A stretch of 64,000 nt of DNA from Lachnospiraceae bacterium (GTDB lineage Bacteria; Bacillota; Clostridia; Lachnospirales; Lachnospiraceae), in contig JALESO010000014.1 in NCBI GenBank assembly GCA_022781925.1, forward strand, positions 1 to 64,000, given 5' to 3'. This document shows, piece after piece, positions 46,605 to 55,757 of this stretch. Position 1 is the stretch's first letter; every line of letters begins with the position of its first letter. The notes beneath the pieces were generated by a model. It did not search any database. It worked only from the letters and a program-made list of their open reading frames with translations, and was not told the DNA's origin. A program made the position numbers and the translations under genes.

Positions 46605-48149
46605 TTATTTCTTAATCAATAAACTGTGACCGGTCATTTCCTCCGGCTGTTTTAATCCCATCAGCTCGATCAGTGTCGGAGCGATATCAGCCAGGCATCC
46701 ACCTTCTGCCAGTCCGTAAGACGGATCTGCATTTACCAGGATAAACGGTACCGGGTTGGTGGTGTGTGCAGTATGCGGGTTACCGGTTGTGTAGTCAATC
46801 ATCTGCTCTGCGTTTCCGTGATCCGCACAGATAAACAGGATTCCGTCTACGTCTTTGACTGCCTGTACGGCATCGCCTACCAGACTGTCCACACGTTCTA
46901 CGGCTGCAACGGCTGCCGGGATCACACCGGTATGACCTACCATATCCGGGTTTGCGAAGTTGATGATGATCACATCGTATTTGTCGGATTTGATCGCTTC
47001 TACCAGATCCATACCTACTTCCGGAGCACTCATTTCCGGTTTCAGATCATAAGTTGCAACGTCTTTCGGAGATGCAACCAGCAGACGTGCCTCGTCTACG
47101 TTCGGTTCCTCCACGCCACCGTTGAAGAAGAAAGTAACGTGTGCGTATTTCTCTGTCTCTGCCAGACGAAGCTGTTTTTTGCCCTGTGCGGCAAGGAACT
47201 CACCAAAGGTATTTTTGATGGATTCTTTCTCGAATGCAATGATCTTGTTCGGGATGGTCTCATCATAATCTTTGAAACATACATAGGTCAGCGGAATGAA
47301 CGGACGCTCAAATCCGGTAAATGCATCGTCACAGAATGCTCTGGTGATCTCGCGGGCACGGTCCGGACGGAAATTGAAGAAAATAACGGAATCATTTTCT
47401 TTTACAACAGAAACCGGTTTGCCTGCTTCATCTGTGATAACCGTCGGAAGCACGAACTCATCTGTCACACCATCTGCATAAGAAGCTTCCATTGCTTTCA
47501 CTGCATCCGTTGCCTGTACGCCGGTGCCGGATACCAAAGAATCGTATGCTTTCTGGATACGATCCCAGTTGTTATCACGGTCCATTGCATAGTAACGACC
47601 GGAAAGAGATGCAATCTTACCTACACCGATCTCCTGCATTTTTGCTTCCAGCTGCTGGATATAATCTTTTCCGGAAGCCGGCGGTGTGTCACGGCCGTCT
47701 AAAAATGCGTGTACATATACGTTTGTCAGACCATGTTTTTTTGCCATCTCAAGCAGACCGTACAGATGTGTGATGTGGCTGTGTACACCACCATCGGATA
47801 ACAGGCCCCACAGATGCAGGTCAGAATTGTTTTTCTTGCAGTTTTCAATCGCTGTCAGCAGTCCTTTGTTTTCAAAGAAATCGCCATCCTCGATTGCTTT
47901 TGTGATTCTGGTCAGATCCTGATAAATGATACGGCCTGCGCCGATATTCATATGTCCTACCTCAGAGTTTCCCATCTGACCGTCCGGCAGACCAACTGCC
48001 AGACCGGATGCGGCACCTTTTACAAAAGGATAGTCTTTCATCAGACTGTCCATTACCGGAGTCTTTGCCATTGCGATGGCATTTCCTTCCGGATTGTCAT
48101 TTAAACCATATCCATCTAAAACCATTAATACGACTGGTCTTTTACTCAT
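46605..48149 (-). CDS. gpmI: 2,3-bisphosphoglycerate-independent phosphoglycerate mutase
   Basis: Interconverts 3- and 2-phosphoglycerate; Mn-dependent alkaline-phosphatase-superfamily enzyme. VLMVLDGYGLND (7-18) holds a metal-binding Asp, and the nucleophile Ser62 is in QMGNSEVGHMNIGAGR. The C-terminal metal site has FANPDMVGHTG and ICADHGNAEQM. I prefer the ATG at 48149 (MSKRPVV), with GGAGG 5 nt ahead. It has 514 residues, standard. It is last in gapA-pgk-tpiA-gpmI; enolase, the next enzyme, is not in this cluster. Confidence 0.97.
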   Translation of the reverse strand: MSKRPVVLMVLDGYGLNDNPEGNAIAMAKTPVMDSLMKDYPFVKGAASGLAVGLPDGQMGNSEVGHMNIGAGRIIYQDLTRITKAIEDGDFFENKGLLTAIENCKKNNSDLHLWGLLSDGGVHSHITHLYGLLEMAKKHGLTNVYVHAFLDGRDTPPASGKDYIQQLEAKMQEIGVGKIASLSGRYYAMDRDNNWDRIQKAYDSLVSGTGVQATDAVKAMEASYADGVTDEFVLPTVITDEAGKPVSVVKENDSVIFFNFRPDRAREITRAFCDDAFTGFERPFIPLTYVCFKDYDETIPNKIIAFEKESIKNTFGEFLAAQGKKQLRLAETEKYAHVTFFFNGGVEEPNVDEARLLVASPKDVATYDLKPEMSAPEVGMDLVEAIKSDKYDVIIINFANPDMVGHTGVIPAAVAAVERVDSLVGDAVQAVKDVDGILFICADHGNAEQMIDYTTGNPHTAHTTNPVPFILVNADPSYGLAEGGCLADIAPTLIELMGLKQPEEMTGHSLLIKK

Positions 48150-48180
48150 GTTTTCCTCCAAAAAATCTGTATCATGGAAC

Positions 48181-48281
48181 TCCTGTCAAAACGTTATTTT
48201 CACAACGTCTTCATGCAGACAGGAACATTCATTTCGTTTGAGATAATTTCAGAGCCAAACGGACTTACGGATGGCTCTGAA
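48181..48281 (-). promoter_or_regulatory. Two hairpins between tpiA and gpmI
   Basis: TTCAGAGCCA (48248-48257) pairs perfectly with TGGCTCTGAA (48272-48281), and CCTGTC near 48187 pairs with GACAGG near 48220, with ACGT self-pairing inside. Neither is followed by a T-run, so they look like message-stabilising or processing structures rather than terminators. Confidence 0.55.
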
Positions 48282-48306
48282 TTGTAAAAGCATTGTTAAT
48301 ATTTTC

Positions 48307-49059
48307 TTATTTGTTATAGTTAACGATTTTTCCGAAGTCAGCTTTCAGAGAAGCGCCGCCTACCAGACCACCATCGATGTCCGGTTTTGCAAATAACTCT
48401 GCTGCGTTTCCTGCATTTACAGATCCGCCGTACTGGATACGGATTGCTTCTGCAGTAGCCTCATCATAAACTTCAGCGATGCATGCACGGATAGCGCCGC
48501 ATACTTCCTCTGCCTGATCAGAAGTAGCTGTCTCACCGGTTCCGATTGCCCAGATCGGCTCGTAAGCGATGACTGCTGTCTTTGCCTGATCTGCGGTTAC
48601 GTTCTGGAATGCAATCTTGATTTGCATACGGATCCAGTCAAGGTAGATACCCTGTTTTCTCTGTGTCAGAGTCTCGCCACAGCAGATGATCGGTGTAATG
48701 CCATGCTCGAAAGCTTTCAGCACTTTTTTGTTTACAGTCTCATCTGTCTCTGCAAAATACTCTCTTCTCTCAGAATGTCCGAGAACAACGTATTTTACAC
48801 CTGCGTCTACTAACATATTCGGGGAAATCTCGCCTGTGTAAGCGCCGCTCTCCTCAAAATACATGTTCTCAGCACCGATGCAGATGTTGCTGCCTTTTGC
48901 AGCTTCCATAGCCGGGATGATGTCGATAGCCGGTACACAGAATACTACATCTACATCATCATTAGCTACTAACGGTTTTAACTCATTCACCAGAGCAACT
49001 GCCTCGCTCGGTGTTTTATTCATTTTCCAGTTACCTGCGATAATTTTCTTTCTAGCCAT
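48307..49059 (-). CDS. tpiA: Triosephosphate isomerase
   Basis: Interconverts dihydroxyacetone phosphate and glyceraldehyde 3-phosphate. TIM barrel of 250 residues with Lys12 in AGNWKMNK, the electrophile His in [11 protein letters not shown] (about 97), the base Glu in [13 protein letters not shown] (about 169), and the phosphate loop [21 protein letters not shown] precedes the ATG. It is third in the glycolytic run. The gap to pgk upstream holds two related palindromes. Confidence 0.98.
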   Translation of the reverse strand: MARKKIIAGNWKMNKTPSEAVALVNELKPLVANDDVDVVFCVPAIDIIPAMEAAKGSNICIGAENMYFEESGAYTGEISPNMLVDAGVKYVVLGHSERREYFAETDETVNKKVLKAFEHGITPIICCGETLTQRKQGIYLDWIRMQIKIAFQNVTADQAKTAVIAYEPIWAIGTGETATSDQAEEVCGAIRACIAEVYDEATAEAIRIQYGGSVNAGNAAELFAKPDIDGGLVGGASLKADFGKIVNYNK

Positions 49060-49122
49060 TTCGCCTTTTCTCCTTACATTTCAATACATAAATTTCCAAT
49101 TCGTACAAAACTTCCAAAAATT

Positions 49123-49220
49123 CCAGATATGGAATCAGTGCAAGGCAGATGAGACGCAGGCGTACATTACATAAAGGTACGTCTAGTTTCATCTAACGAA
49201 GCATTTATTTCATATATTGG
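49123..49220. repeat. Short palindromic repeat family B, copy 1
   Basis: About 98 bp. The outer arms CCAGATATGGAATC and its partner in TTCATATATTGG pair imperfectly. Then come the conserved AGTGCAAGGCAG on the left and CTAACGAAGC on the right, the inner stem GATGAGAC/GTTTCATC, and GGCGTAC/GTACGTC near the tip. Copy 2 follows 21 bp later with the same order of conserved and pairing parts. Confidence 0.75.
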
Positions 49221-49241
49221 ATTGATATATAAATTTTTCAG

Positions 49242-49325
49242 AAATTCAATTAGTACAAGGCAGGGAATGTGAAGGCGTACAAAGTAGTACGCCGAACATT
49301 TCCTAACGCAGTAATCATTGAATTT
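49242..49325. repeat. Short palindromic repeat family B, copy 2
   Basis: About 84 bp. The arms AAATTCAAT (49242-49250) and ATTGAATTT (49317-49325) are perfect inverses. Then come AGTACAAGGCAG and CTAACGCAG, the inner stem GGGAATGTG/ACATTTCC, and the tip GGCGTAC/GTACGCC. Compared with copy 1, both sides of the outer and inner stems have changed while pairing is kept; the CAAGGCAG and CTAACG segments are constant. It begins 10 bp from the pgk stop. Confidence 0.78.
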
Positions 49326-49334
49326 ATGGGAAAT

Positions 49335-50546
49335 TTACTTGTCGTTTGCTGCTGCTACGCCCGGCAACTCCTTTCCTTCAAGGAATTCCAGGGAAGCTCC
49401 GCCACCTGTGGAAATATGTGTCATCTTGTCACCAAATCCAAGCTGGTTTACAGCTGCTGCGGAATCACCACCACCGATGATGGTTGTAGCATCTGTCTCT
49501 GCCAGGGATTTTGCAACTGCGATGGTACCTTTTGCAAGGATCGGGTTCTCAAATACGCCCATCGGTCCGTTCCATACAACTGTTTTTGCGGATTTTACTG
49601 CATCTGCATATAACTCAGCTGTCTTTGTTCCGATATCAAGACCTTCTTTGTCAGCCGGAATTGCATCAGACGGAACTACTTCTACTTCGATCTCAGCATC
49701 GATCGGATCCGGGAAAGCTGCTGCGATAGTTGTGTCAACCGGAAGAAGTAATTTTTTGCCGAGTTTCTCAGCTTTTTCCATCATTTCTTTACAGTAATCG
49801 ATCTTTGTATCATCTACTAAGGATTTTCCTACTTCGTATCCTTTTGCTTTCAGGAATGTGAAGGCCATACCGCCACCGATGATCAGTGTATCGCATTTCT
49901 CAAGCAGGTTAGAGATTACGTTTAATTTATCTGCTACTTTTGCACCGCCAAGGATTGCTACGAACGGTCTCTCCGGTGTGTTTACTGCGTTTCCGAGGAA
50001 ATCGATCTCTTTCTGCATTAAGTAACCAACAACTGCTGTGTCAACCAGACCTGCAACACCTACGTTGGAGCAGTGTGCTCTGTGTGCGGTTCCGAATGCA
50101 TCGTTTACGAATACATCACAGATGGAAGCAAGGTCTTTGGAGAAAGCCTCTCCGTTCTTTGTCTCTTCCGGTCTGAAACGTGTATTCTCAAGAAGGATCA
50201 CATCGCCGTCTTTCATAGCTTCTACGGCTGCTTTTGCGTTCGGTCCTACGACTTCCGGATCAGCTGCAAATTTTACTTCCTGTCCTAACAGCTCGGATAA
50301 ACGTGCTGCAACCGGTGCAAGTGTTTTTGTTTTTTTATCTTCTTCTGTTTTTACTTTGCCAAGGTGGGAGCAGAGAATTACTTTGCCGCCGTCAGCGATC
50401 AGTTTTTTGATGGTCGGAAGCGCTGCAACGAGACGGTTCTCGTCTGTGATCTTGCCATCTTTTAACGGTACGTTGAAGTCGCATCTGCAAAGAACTCTGA
50501 GTCCTTTTACGTTAATATCATCTACTGTTTTTTTATTTAATCCCAT
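49335..50546 (-). CDS. pgk: Phosphoglycerate kinase
   Basis: Transfers phosphate from 1,3-bisphosphoglycerate to ADP. It has 403 residues. Substrate-binding motifs are [17 protein letters not shown] (core RCDFNVPL), [16 protein letters not shown] and [12 protein letters not shown]. The C-terminal nucleotide domain has [20 protein letters not shown] and the final [15 protein letters not shown] with [15 protein letters not shown] lies 9 nt before the ATG. It is second in the glycolytic run, 268 bp after gapA with a strong terminator between, so it may also have its own promoter. Confidence 0.98.
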   Translation of the reverse strand: MGLNKKTVDDINVKGLRVLCRCDFNVPLKDGKITDENRLVAALPTIKKLIADGGKVILCSHLGKVKTEEDKKTKTLAPVAARLSELLGQEVKFAADPEVVGPNAKAAVEAMKDGDVILLENTRFRPEETKNGEAFSKDLASICDVFVNDAFGTAHRAHCSNVGVAGLVDTAVVGYLMQKEIDFLGNAVNTPERPFVAILGGAKVADKLNVISNLLEKCDTLIIGGGMAFTFLKAKGYEVGKSLVDDTKIDYCKEMMEKAEKLGKKLLLPVDTTIAAAFPDPIDAEIEVEVVPSDAIPADKEGLDIGTKTAELYADAVKSAKTVVWNGPMGVFENPILAKGTIAVAKSLAETDATTIIGGGDSAAAVNQLGFGDKMTHISTGGGASLEFLEGKELPGVAAANDK

Positions 50547-50585
50547 GATATTGTCTCCTTATCCTGTTTATATACTTAATTTAGG

Positions 50586-50654
50586 AAAATTATAAAAATC
50601 AAGAAAATATGCATGCATAATCTAACTTTTTTCACAACTTATCTATGCATACTT
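50586..50654. repeat. Inverted repeat upstream of pgk
   Basis: AAGAAAATATGCAT near 50601 and ATGCATACTTTTCTT near 50645 form 14-bp arms with one mismatch around about 30 bp. It lies between the gapA terminator and the pgk start, so it may lie in the pgk promoter or leader. A TATAAT box can be read within it on the minus strand, but no good -35. Confidence 0.45.
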
Positions 50655-50741
50655 TTCTTGTTGCGCCGAGCATATGCGAAGCAATTTTCATCTTATGCGA
50701 GTGCGCATTTTCATCCTGCTTTTAAAATTTATCGGAGATAA

Positions 50742-50779
50742 ATTTAAAGCAGGGTCCGGTCCAAAAGACCGGACCCTGC
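50742..50779 (-). terminator. Terminator after gapA
   Basis: A perfect 13-bp stem GCAGGGTCCGGTC/GACCGGACCCTGC (50749-50761 with 50767-50779) and a 5-nt loop, followed on the minus strand by TTTAAATTT. A second palindrome, AATTTATC/GATAAATT, follows immediately. Most gapA messages should end here, so pgk expression would need readthrough or a separate promoter. Confidence 0.9.
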
Positions 50780-50814
50780 AGTGAGTCTTTGTTCTACTTT
50801 TTATAGAGTTGTGA

Positions 50815-51828
50815 TTATGCTAACTCTGCGAAGTATTTGATTGTACGAACCATCTGGCTTGTGTAGCTGTTCTCATTGTCGTACCAGGAAACAACCTGAA
50901 CCTGAGTTGTTCCGTTGTCTAACGGAAGAACCATTGTCTGAGTTGCATCGAAGAGAGAACCATATGTCATTCCAACGATATCGGAAGAAACGATCTCATC
51001 CTCGTTGTATCCGAAGGACTCGTTAGAAGCTGCTTTCATAGCTGCATTGATCTCGTCAACTGTTACACTGCCTTCAACAACTGCGTTTAAGATTGTTGTA
51101 GAACCTGTCGGGGTCGGTACACGCTGAGCAGCTCCGATTAATTTACCGGATAACTCTGGGATTACCAGACCGATTGCTTTTGCAGCACCTGTGCTGTTTG
51201 GAACGATGTTAACAGCTGCAGCACGGCTTCTTCTTAAATCGCCTTTTCTCTGCGGTCCGTCAAGTGTCATCTGATCGCCTGTGTAAGCGTGGATTGTACA
51301 CATGATACCGGATTTGATCTTAACAAGATCGTTTAATGCCTTTGTCATCGGAGCAAGGCAGTTTGTTGTACAGGAAGCTGCGGAAATGATTGTATCTTCT
51401 TTTGTTAATACATCATGGTTTACGTTGTAAACTACTGTAGGAAGGTCGTTTCCAGCCGGAGCGGAAATAACAACTTTCTTAGCACCTGCATTGATATGAG
51501 CCTGTGCTTTTTCTTTGGATGTGTAGAATCCGGAACACTCTAAAACTACGTCTACGTCTAAAGCACCCCATGGGCAATTATTTGCATCTGGCTCTTTGTA
51601 GATTTTAATCTCTTTTCCATCAACTGTGATAGAATCCTCACCTGCAGAAACTGTATCAGCTTTTGCATATTTACCCTGAGAAGAGTCATATTTTAATAAG
51701 TGAGCAAGCATTTTCGGGCTTGTCAGATCGTTGATTGCAACGATTTCATATCCCTCTGCACCAAACATCTGTCTGAAAGCAAGACGTCCAATACGTCCAA
51801 ATCCATTAATTGCTACTTTTACTGCCAT
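50815..51828 (-). CDS. gapA: Glyceraldehyde-3-phosphate dehydrogenase, type I
   Basis: Oxidises glyceraldehyde 3-phosphate with NAD to 1,3-bisphosphoglycerate. It has 337 residues from the ATG at 51828 ([15 protein letters not shown]), which is preceded by AGGAGG; a further 32 in-frame codons upstream lie in the leader. The NAD-binding GFGRIGR motif is at 9-15, the catalytic Cys153 is in [13 protein letters not shown], and the partner His is in [10 protein letters not shown]. Asp34 after the second strand suggests NAD preference. It is first of the glycolytic run and has its own strong promoter and terminator. Confidence 0.98.
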   Translation of the reverse strand: MAVKVAINGFGRIGRLAFRQMFGAEGYEIVAINDLTSPKMLAHLLKYDSSQGKYAKADTVSAGEDSITVDGKEIKIYKEPDANNCPWGALDVDVVLECSGFYTSKEKAQAHINAGAKKVVISAPAGNDLPTVVYNVNHDVLTKEDTIISAASCTTNCLAPMTKALNDLVKIKSGIMCTIHAYTGDQMTLDGPQRKGDLRRSRAAAVNIVPNSTGAAKAIGLVIPELSGKLIGAAQRVPTPTGSTTILNAVVEGSVTVDEINAAMKAASNESFGYNEDEIVSSDIVGMTYGSLFDATQTMVLPLDNGTTQVQVVSWYDNENSYTSQMVRTIKYFAELA

Positions 51829-51933
51829 TTTTTCATTCCTCCTAGAATTAAAATGTATCCGGATCATCCGGTGGTTTATTTTTGGATGTCTCATCTGTTG
51901 TCTGTTCATTGATGCCTCATCCAATCTGCTTAT

Positions 51934-51962
51934 ATTTTAACGAATATGACTGACTTTTTCAA
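51934..51962 (-). promoter_or_regulatory. Sigma-A promoter of gapA
   Basis: TTGAAA (51957-51962), 17-bp spacer, TAAAAT (51934-51939) on the minus strand. The predicted start near 51927 gives a leader of about 100 nt to the ATG at 51828. Confidence 0.8.
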
Positions 51963-52180
51963 TACTTTTCAGTCGCTTATTTTAAGTTTGTTAATTTTTT
52001 CACCATCTTGTTTCTTTTTTTCGCTTTTTTTAGCAATTTGTACAAGATTTCCACATGGTTATTTCCCATCTTTGATATTATATTCCAAGAACTCTGCTTT
52101 GTTTTTGTACTAATTGCATAAAACTTTTTCCTTTTTTTAGAATTTTGATCATTTTTCCTATTCAAAATGCACGGATTGGA

Positions 52181-52210
52181 TTGACAAACATGTGATGCTA
52201 TGTTTATCAT
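52181..52210 (+). promoter_or_regulatory. Promoter of the PHP phosphatase gene
   Basis: TTGACA (52181-52186), 18-bp spacer, TATCAT (52205-52210). A start near 52217 gives a leader of about 93 nt. Confidence 0.7.
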
Positions 52211-52309
52211 AGTTTCAGAAAACCGCGTAACCACGCTGTTTCCCACGGTTTATATTTTGCATAATATACAATATAAGCCTTATATCACCCTTGAAAGGAG
52301 CTATTTTTC

Positions 52310-53113
52310 ATGCTTTGGGATACACATATGCATACACATTTTTCCGGCGACAGCGACGCTGACCCGGCTGCCATGGCACGCTCTGCCATCGCAAAAAATC
52401 TCTCCGGGATCTGCATTACGGATCACCTTGATTATGATTACCCGGATGAACCGGATTTATTCACCATTGATTTTTCACAATATAAAAATGAAATCGGACA
52501 GCTGCAGGCAGACTTCTCCGATTCCCTGCACATCAATTTCGGTCTTGAGATGGGATTACAGCCGCATCTGGCGCAGAAACATCATGAAGTGCTGCAGAAG
52601 ATGGATTTTGACTTTGTCATCGGCTCTTCCCATGTGGTACACGGCATTGATCCGTATTATCCAGTCTATTATGAAGGCCGCAGTGAACATGCCGCCTATC
52701 TGGAATATTTTGAATCCATTCTGGAAAACATTGCTGCTTTTGATGAATTTGATGTATACGGACACATTGATTATGTGGTGCGCTATGGCCCGGAAAAGAA
52801 CAAAAATTACAGCTACGACAAATACAAAGATGTGATCGATGAAATCCTGCGGCAGCTCATTGCCCGGGGCAAAGGCATCGAGCTGAACATGGCAGGTTTT
52901 AAATACGGACTCGGACATCCGAATCCCACAGAAGAGATCCTGCACCGCTATCACGAACTGGGCGGCGAGATCATCACCATCGGTGCCGACGGACATGCCC
53001 CGGATCAGATTGCCTGGGATTTTGAAAAAGTACCGCAGATTTTAAAAACTGCCGGCTTTGATTATTTTACGGTCTTCACAAAACGGAAACCGGAATTTCT
53101 TCCTGTTTTATAA
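52310..53113 (+). CDS. Histidinol-phosphatase-type PHP-domain protein
   Basis: PHP-family metal-dependent phosphoesterase, 267 residues, of the HisJ type (histidinol phosphate to histidinol). Metal ligands: DTHMHTHFSGD (4-14), ITDHLDYD (about 42), IGSSHVVHG (about 105), VYGHIDYVVRYG, and GADGHAPDQIAWDFE near the end. AAGGAG precedes the ATG. It stands alone, away from hisH-hisF, with its own promoter. PHP proteins vary in substrate, so the histidinol phosphate assignment is from family likeness only. The cysteine desulfurase gene converges from the other side. Confidence 0.88.
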   Translation: MLWDTHMHTHFSGDSDADPAAMARSAIAKNLSGICITDHLDYDYPDEPDLFTIDFSQYKNEIGQLQADFSDSLHINFGLEMGLQPHLAQKHHEVLQKMDFDFVIGSSHVVHGIDPYYPVYYEGRSEHAAYLEYFESILENIAAFDEFDVYGHIDYVVRYGPEKNKNYSYDKYKDVIDEILRQLIARGKGIELNMAGFKYGLGHPNPTEEILHRYHELGGEIITIGADGHAPDQIAWDFEKVPQILKTAGFDYFTVFTKRKPEFLPVL

Positions 53114-53137
53114 AATTTTATAAAATAAAAAGAAACT

Positions 53138-54286
53138 TCAGGAAGAATCCCTCAATTTTTTCACACACTGTTTCAACCGTTCAAGTGTGTAATCCAGTTC
53201 TTCTTTTGTATTCTGGACACCCAGGGTAAAACGGATGGCCTCATATGCCTGATGCTCACGCTTTCCGATGGCGAGCTGCACGTGGGATGCCTTCTGTGCC
53301 CCGGTGGAACATGCGGAAGCGGAGGAAGCACAGATTCCTTCCAGATCCAGCAGCGCCACCACCGCCGGACCGTTCACCCCGGCAATGCTGAGATTCACAT
53401 TGTTTGGCAGGCGGTTTCGGCGGCTTCCGTTGATGCTGCTGCCCGGGATCTCCTCCAGCAGCCGCCGGATAAAATAATCCCGCAGCCGGCTCTCATATGC
53501 CATCTTTTTTTCCAGGATCGCGGCGGAACAGACCGCCGCCCGGCCGATCCCCACAATGCCCGGTACATTCTCGGTACCGGCCCGCATTTTCCGCTCCTGT
53601 CCGCCGCCATGGATCATCGGCTGAAGTTTCAGGACTTTTCTGGCATATAAAAATCCCGTTCCTTTCGGACCGTTAAATTTATGACCGCTGGCAGACAGCA
53701 GATCGATGTCATCTTCTTTTACATGAATCGGAATCTGTCCATATGCCTGCACGGCATCCGTATGAAACAGAACCTGTTTCTGATGGGCGATCTGCCCGAT
53801 CAGATGAATTGGCTGAATGCTTCCGATCTCATTATTTGCATACATCACGGACACCAGCACGGTATCCTGCGAGATCGCCCGCTCCACCATCTCCGGCTGT
53901 ACCATGCCTTCCCGGTCCACCGGCAGATAAGTGACACGCACCCCCTGCTTTTCCAGATTTTTGCAGGTATTTAAGATTGCGTGATGCTCGATGGCAGATG
54001 TCACGATATGGGGTCGGCGCCGCTTTCCGTTCTGTACGACATAACGCAGCGCCCAGTTATCCGACTCCGTTCCTCCGGAAGTAAAATAAATCGTGTCCTT
54101 CTCCACGTTCAAGGTATCCGCGATCTGTCCCCGGGCTGTCTCTATGGCACGTTTGCTCTCCTCCCCCAGTTCATATCCGGAAGAAGGATTGCCATAATAT
54201 CTGCTGTAATATGGGATCATTGCATCCAGCACTTCCGGAAAAGGCTGCGTCGTTGCAGCATGATCCAGATAAATCAACCGTTTCAT
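53138..54286 (-). CDS. Cysteine desulfurase (NifS/IscS type)
   Basis: PLP enzyme that takes sulfur from cysteine for Fe-S clusters, thiolated tRNA or other sulfur carriers. It has 382 residues from the ATG at 54286 (MKRLIYLDHAATTQP). The PLP Lys203 is in SASGHKFNGPKGTG, His in AIEHHAILN, and the persulfide Cys in CASSASACSTGAQK (about 325). The loop form fits group I. The frame runs 58 codons further upstream with no family likeness, so the later start is preferred although its AAAGGA site is rather far (about 13 nt). No IscU or ThiI gene is adjacent in this window. Confidence 0.94.
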   Translation of the reverse strand: MKRLIYLDHAATTQPFPEVLDAMIPYYSRYYGNPSSGYELGEESKRAIETARGQIADTLNVEKDTIYFTSGGTESDNWALRYVVQNGKRRRPHIVTSAIEHHAILNTCKNLEKQGVRVTYLPVDREGMVQPEMVERAISQDTVLVSVMYANNEIGSIQPIHLIGQIAHQKQVLFHTDAVQAYGQIPIHVKEDDIDLLSASGHKFNGPKGTGFLYARKVLKLQPMIHGGGQERKMRAGTENVPGIVGIGRAAVCSAAILEKKMAYESRLRDYFIRRLLEEIPGSSINGSRRNRLPNNVNLSIAGVNGPAVVALLDLEGICASSASACSTGAQKASHVQLAIGKREHQAYEAIRFTLGVQNTKEELDYTLERLKQCVKKLRDSS

Positions 54287-54374
54287 ATAATCTATACCAT
54301 TCCTTTCGGTTCTGACCAATTTTTCTCTGCATATATTTATAAAAAATCCACAGGCAAAAGGGATTCTCTTTCCC

Positions 54375-55736
54375 ATGAACTCACATGCAAATCCTCTGAA
54401 ACACAACCTCATATCCGGTACGCTGCTGCTGACACTGACCGGAATTTTAAGCAGGATCATCGGTTTTTATTATAAAATATTCCTCTCCCGTACAATCGGT
54501 GCAGAAGGACTCGGTATTTATCAGCTGATTTTTCCGGTATTTGCCCTGATCATTTCGGTGTCTGCTGCCGGGATCCAGACTGCCATCTCCCGCTACTGCG
54601 CCCAGTGCAGACAAAAACGCCAGGCCAGAGCCTATCTGAGTGTCGGACTGTCTGGTTCCCTGCTGCTATCTGCCAGCTGTGTCTGGATCATATGGCACTA
54701 CGCTCCGCAGATCGGGCTTTCCCTGCTGGAAGATGTCCGGACAGTCCCGCTGCTCCGCATCATGACCCTTTCCCTGCCTTTCGCCTGTATCCACGCCTGC
54801 ATCAACGGCTACTATTATGGTCGAAAAAAAGCCGTCATCCCGGCTATTTCACAGATTCTGGAACAGGTCATCCGTGTCGCAGGCGTCTGGCTCGTGGCTG
54901 ACATCCAGATGCAGCGGGGACAGTTTGTGACACCACAGATTGCAGTCTGGGGCATTCTGTTTGGCGAACTTGCTTCCTCTCTTTACTCCGTCACCATGGT
55001 CTGCTTTTTTTCAGAACGTACGGAAGATAAAAAGACAGTACCAAATCCATCGGTACCGCCTTCTTCTATCCGGCTGACAAAAATTGCAAAGGATCTGTGC
55101 TCTATGGCAGTTCCTCTCACCTGCAGCCGTATTTTGTTAAGTTTATGTCAGAGTGCGGAAGCACTGCTGATCCCGATCAAACTCCGGGATTTTGGTTATG
55201 CAAACAGTGATGCCCTGAGCGTCTATGGTATCCTGACCGGCATGGTTTTTTCCACCATTATGTTTCCGTGCGTGCTAAGTAATTCCCTGTCTGTTATGCT
55301 GCTTCCGGCCATCGCAGAAGCGAATAGCCGGAAACAGTATAACCTGGTGCAAAAAGCCATCCGGAGAACCACACAGCTGTGTGTCATTCTCGGTCTTGTG
55401 TGTACCTCCGGATTTCTGCTGTGCGGAAACTGGATCGGCATCCATCTGTTTCACAACACACTGGCAGGTATTTATGTGCGCACCCTGAGCTGGATCTGTC
55501 CGTTTTTATTCCTCGCAAGCACACTGTGCAGCATTTTGCACGGACTTGGCAAGGCTACCCTCACCATGCTGATCAACCTGGCTGGTGCCGCCATCCGCAT
55601 TATATTTGTTTTCGCAGGAATCCCCCGCATTGGACTGAGTGCTTACCTCTGGGGCATGCTGGCCAGCCAGATCCTGATCTGTGCGCTCGCATTTTTCTGT
55701 CTGCATCATGCACCTGAATATGTACCTGAGAAGTGA
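54375..55736 (+). CDS. SpoVB-like lipid/polysaccharide flippase (MOP superfamily)
   Basis: A 453-residue membrane protein with about 12-14 hydrophobic segments, resembling stage V sporulation protein B and related oligosaccharide-lipid flippases. The opening GTLLLTLTGILSRIIGFYYKIFLSRTIGAEGLGIYQL (core GILSRIIGFYYKIFLS) is the SpoVB/MurJ-like hallmark, and CINGYYYGRKKAVIPAISQ and CSILHGLGKATLTML-like segments follow. SpoVB homologues are needed for spore-cortex peptidoglycan, and paralogues move other lipid-linked sugars. It is divergent from the cysteine desulfurase gene, with 88 bp between. Confidence 0.88.
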   Translation: MNSHANPLKHNLISGTLLLTLTGILSRIIGFYYKIFLSRTIGAEGLGIYQLIFPVFALIISVSAAGIQTAISRYCAQCRQKRQARAYLSVGLSGSLLLSASCVWIIWHYAPQIGLSLLEDVRTVPLLRIMTLSLPFACIHACINGYYYGRKKAVIPAISQILEQVIRVAGVWLVADIQMQRGQFVTPQIAVWGILFGELASSLYSVTMVCFFSERTEDKKTVPNPSVPPSSIRLTKIAKDLCSMAVPLTCSRILLSLCQSAEALLIPIKLRDFGYANSDALSVYGILTGMVFSTIMFPCVLSNSLSVMLLPAIAEANSRKQYNLVQKAIRRTTQLCVILGLVCTSGFLLCGNWIGIHLFHNTLAGIYVRTLSWICPFLFLASTLCSILHGLGKATLTMLINLAGAAIRIIFVFAGIPRIGLSAYLWGMLASQILICALAFFCLHHAPEYVPEK

Positions 55737-55757
55737 AACTGAACGCATATTTTTCGC

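Larger units (their letters stand above)
51829..52309. other. Divergent promoter region of gapA and the PHP gene
   Basis: A 481-bp gap. It holds the gapA leader (about 100 nt) and promoter (51934-51962), a very AT-rich stretch (51960-52180), and the plus-strand promoter (52181-52210) with the roughly 93-nt leader of the PHP gene, in which AACCG (about 52218) can pair with CGGTT (about 52246). An open frame on the minus strand over 51977-52246 is low-complexity and overlaps the promoters; I do not accept it. Confidence 0.65.

Noticed and set aside
51977..52246. Minus-strand 89-codon frame upstream of gapA
   Set aside because: Lys/Asn-rich translation of AT-rich DNA that overlaps the gapA and PHP promoters; no family likeness.
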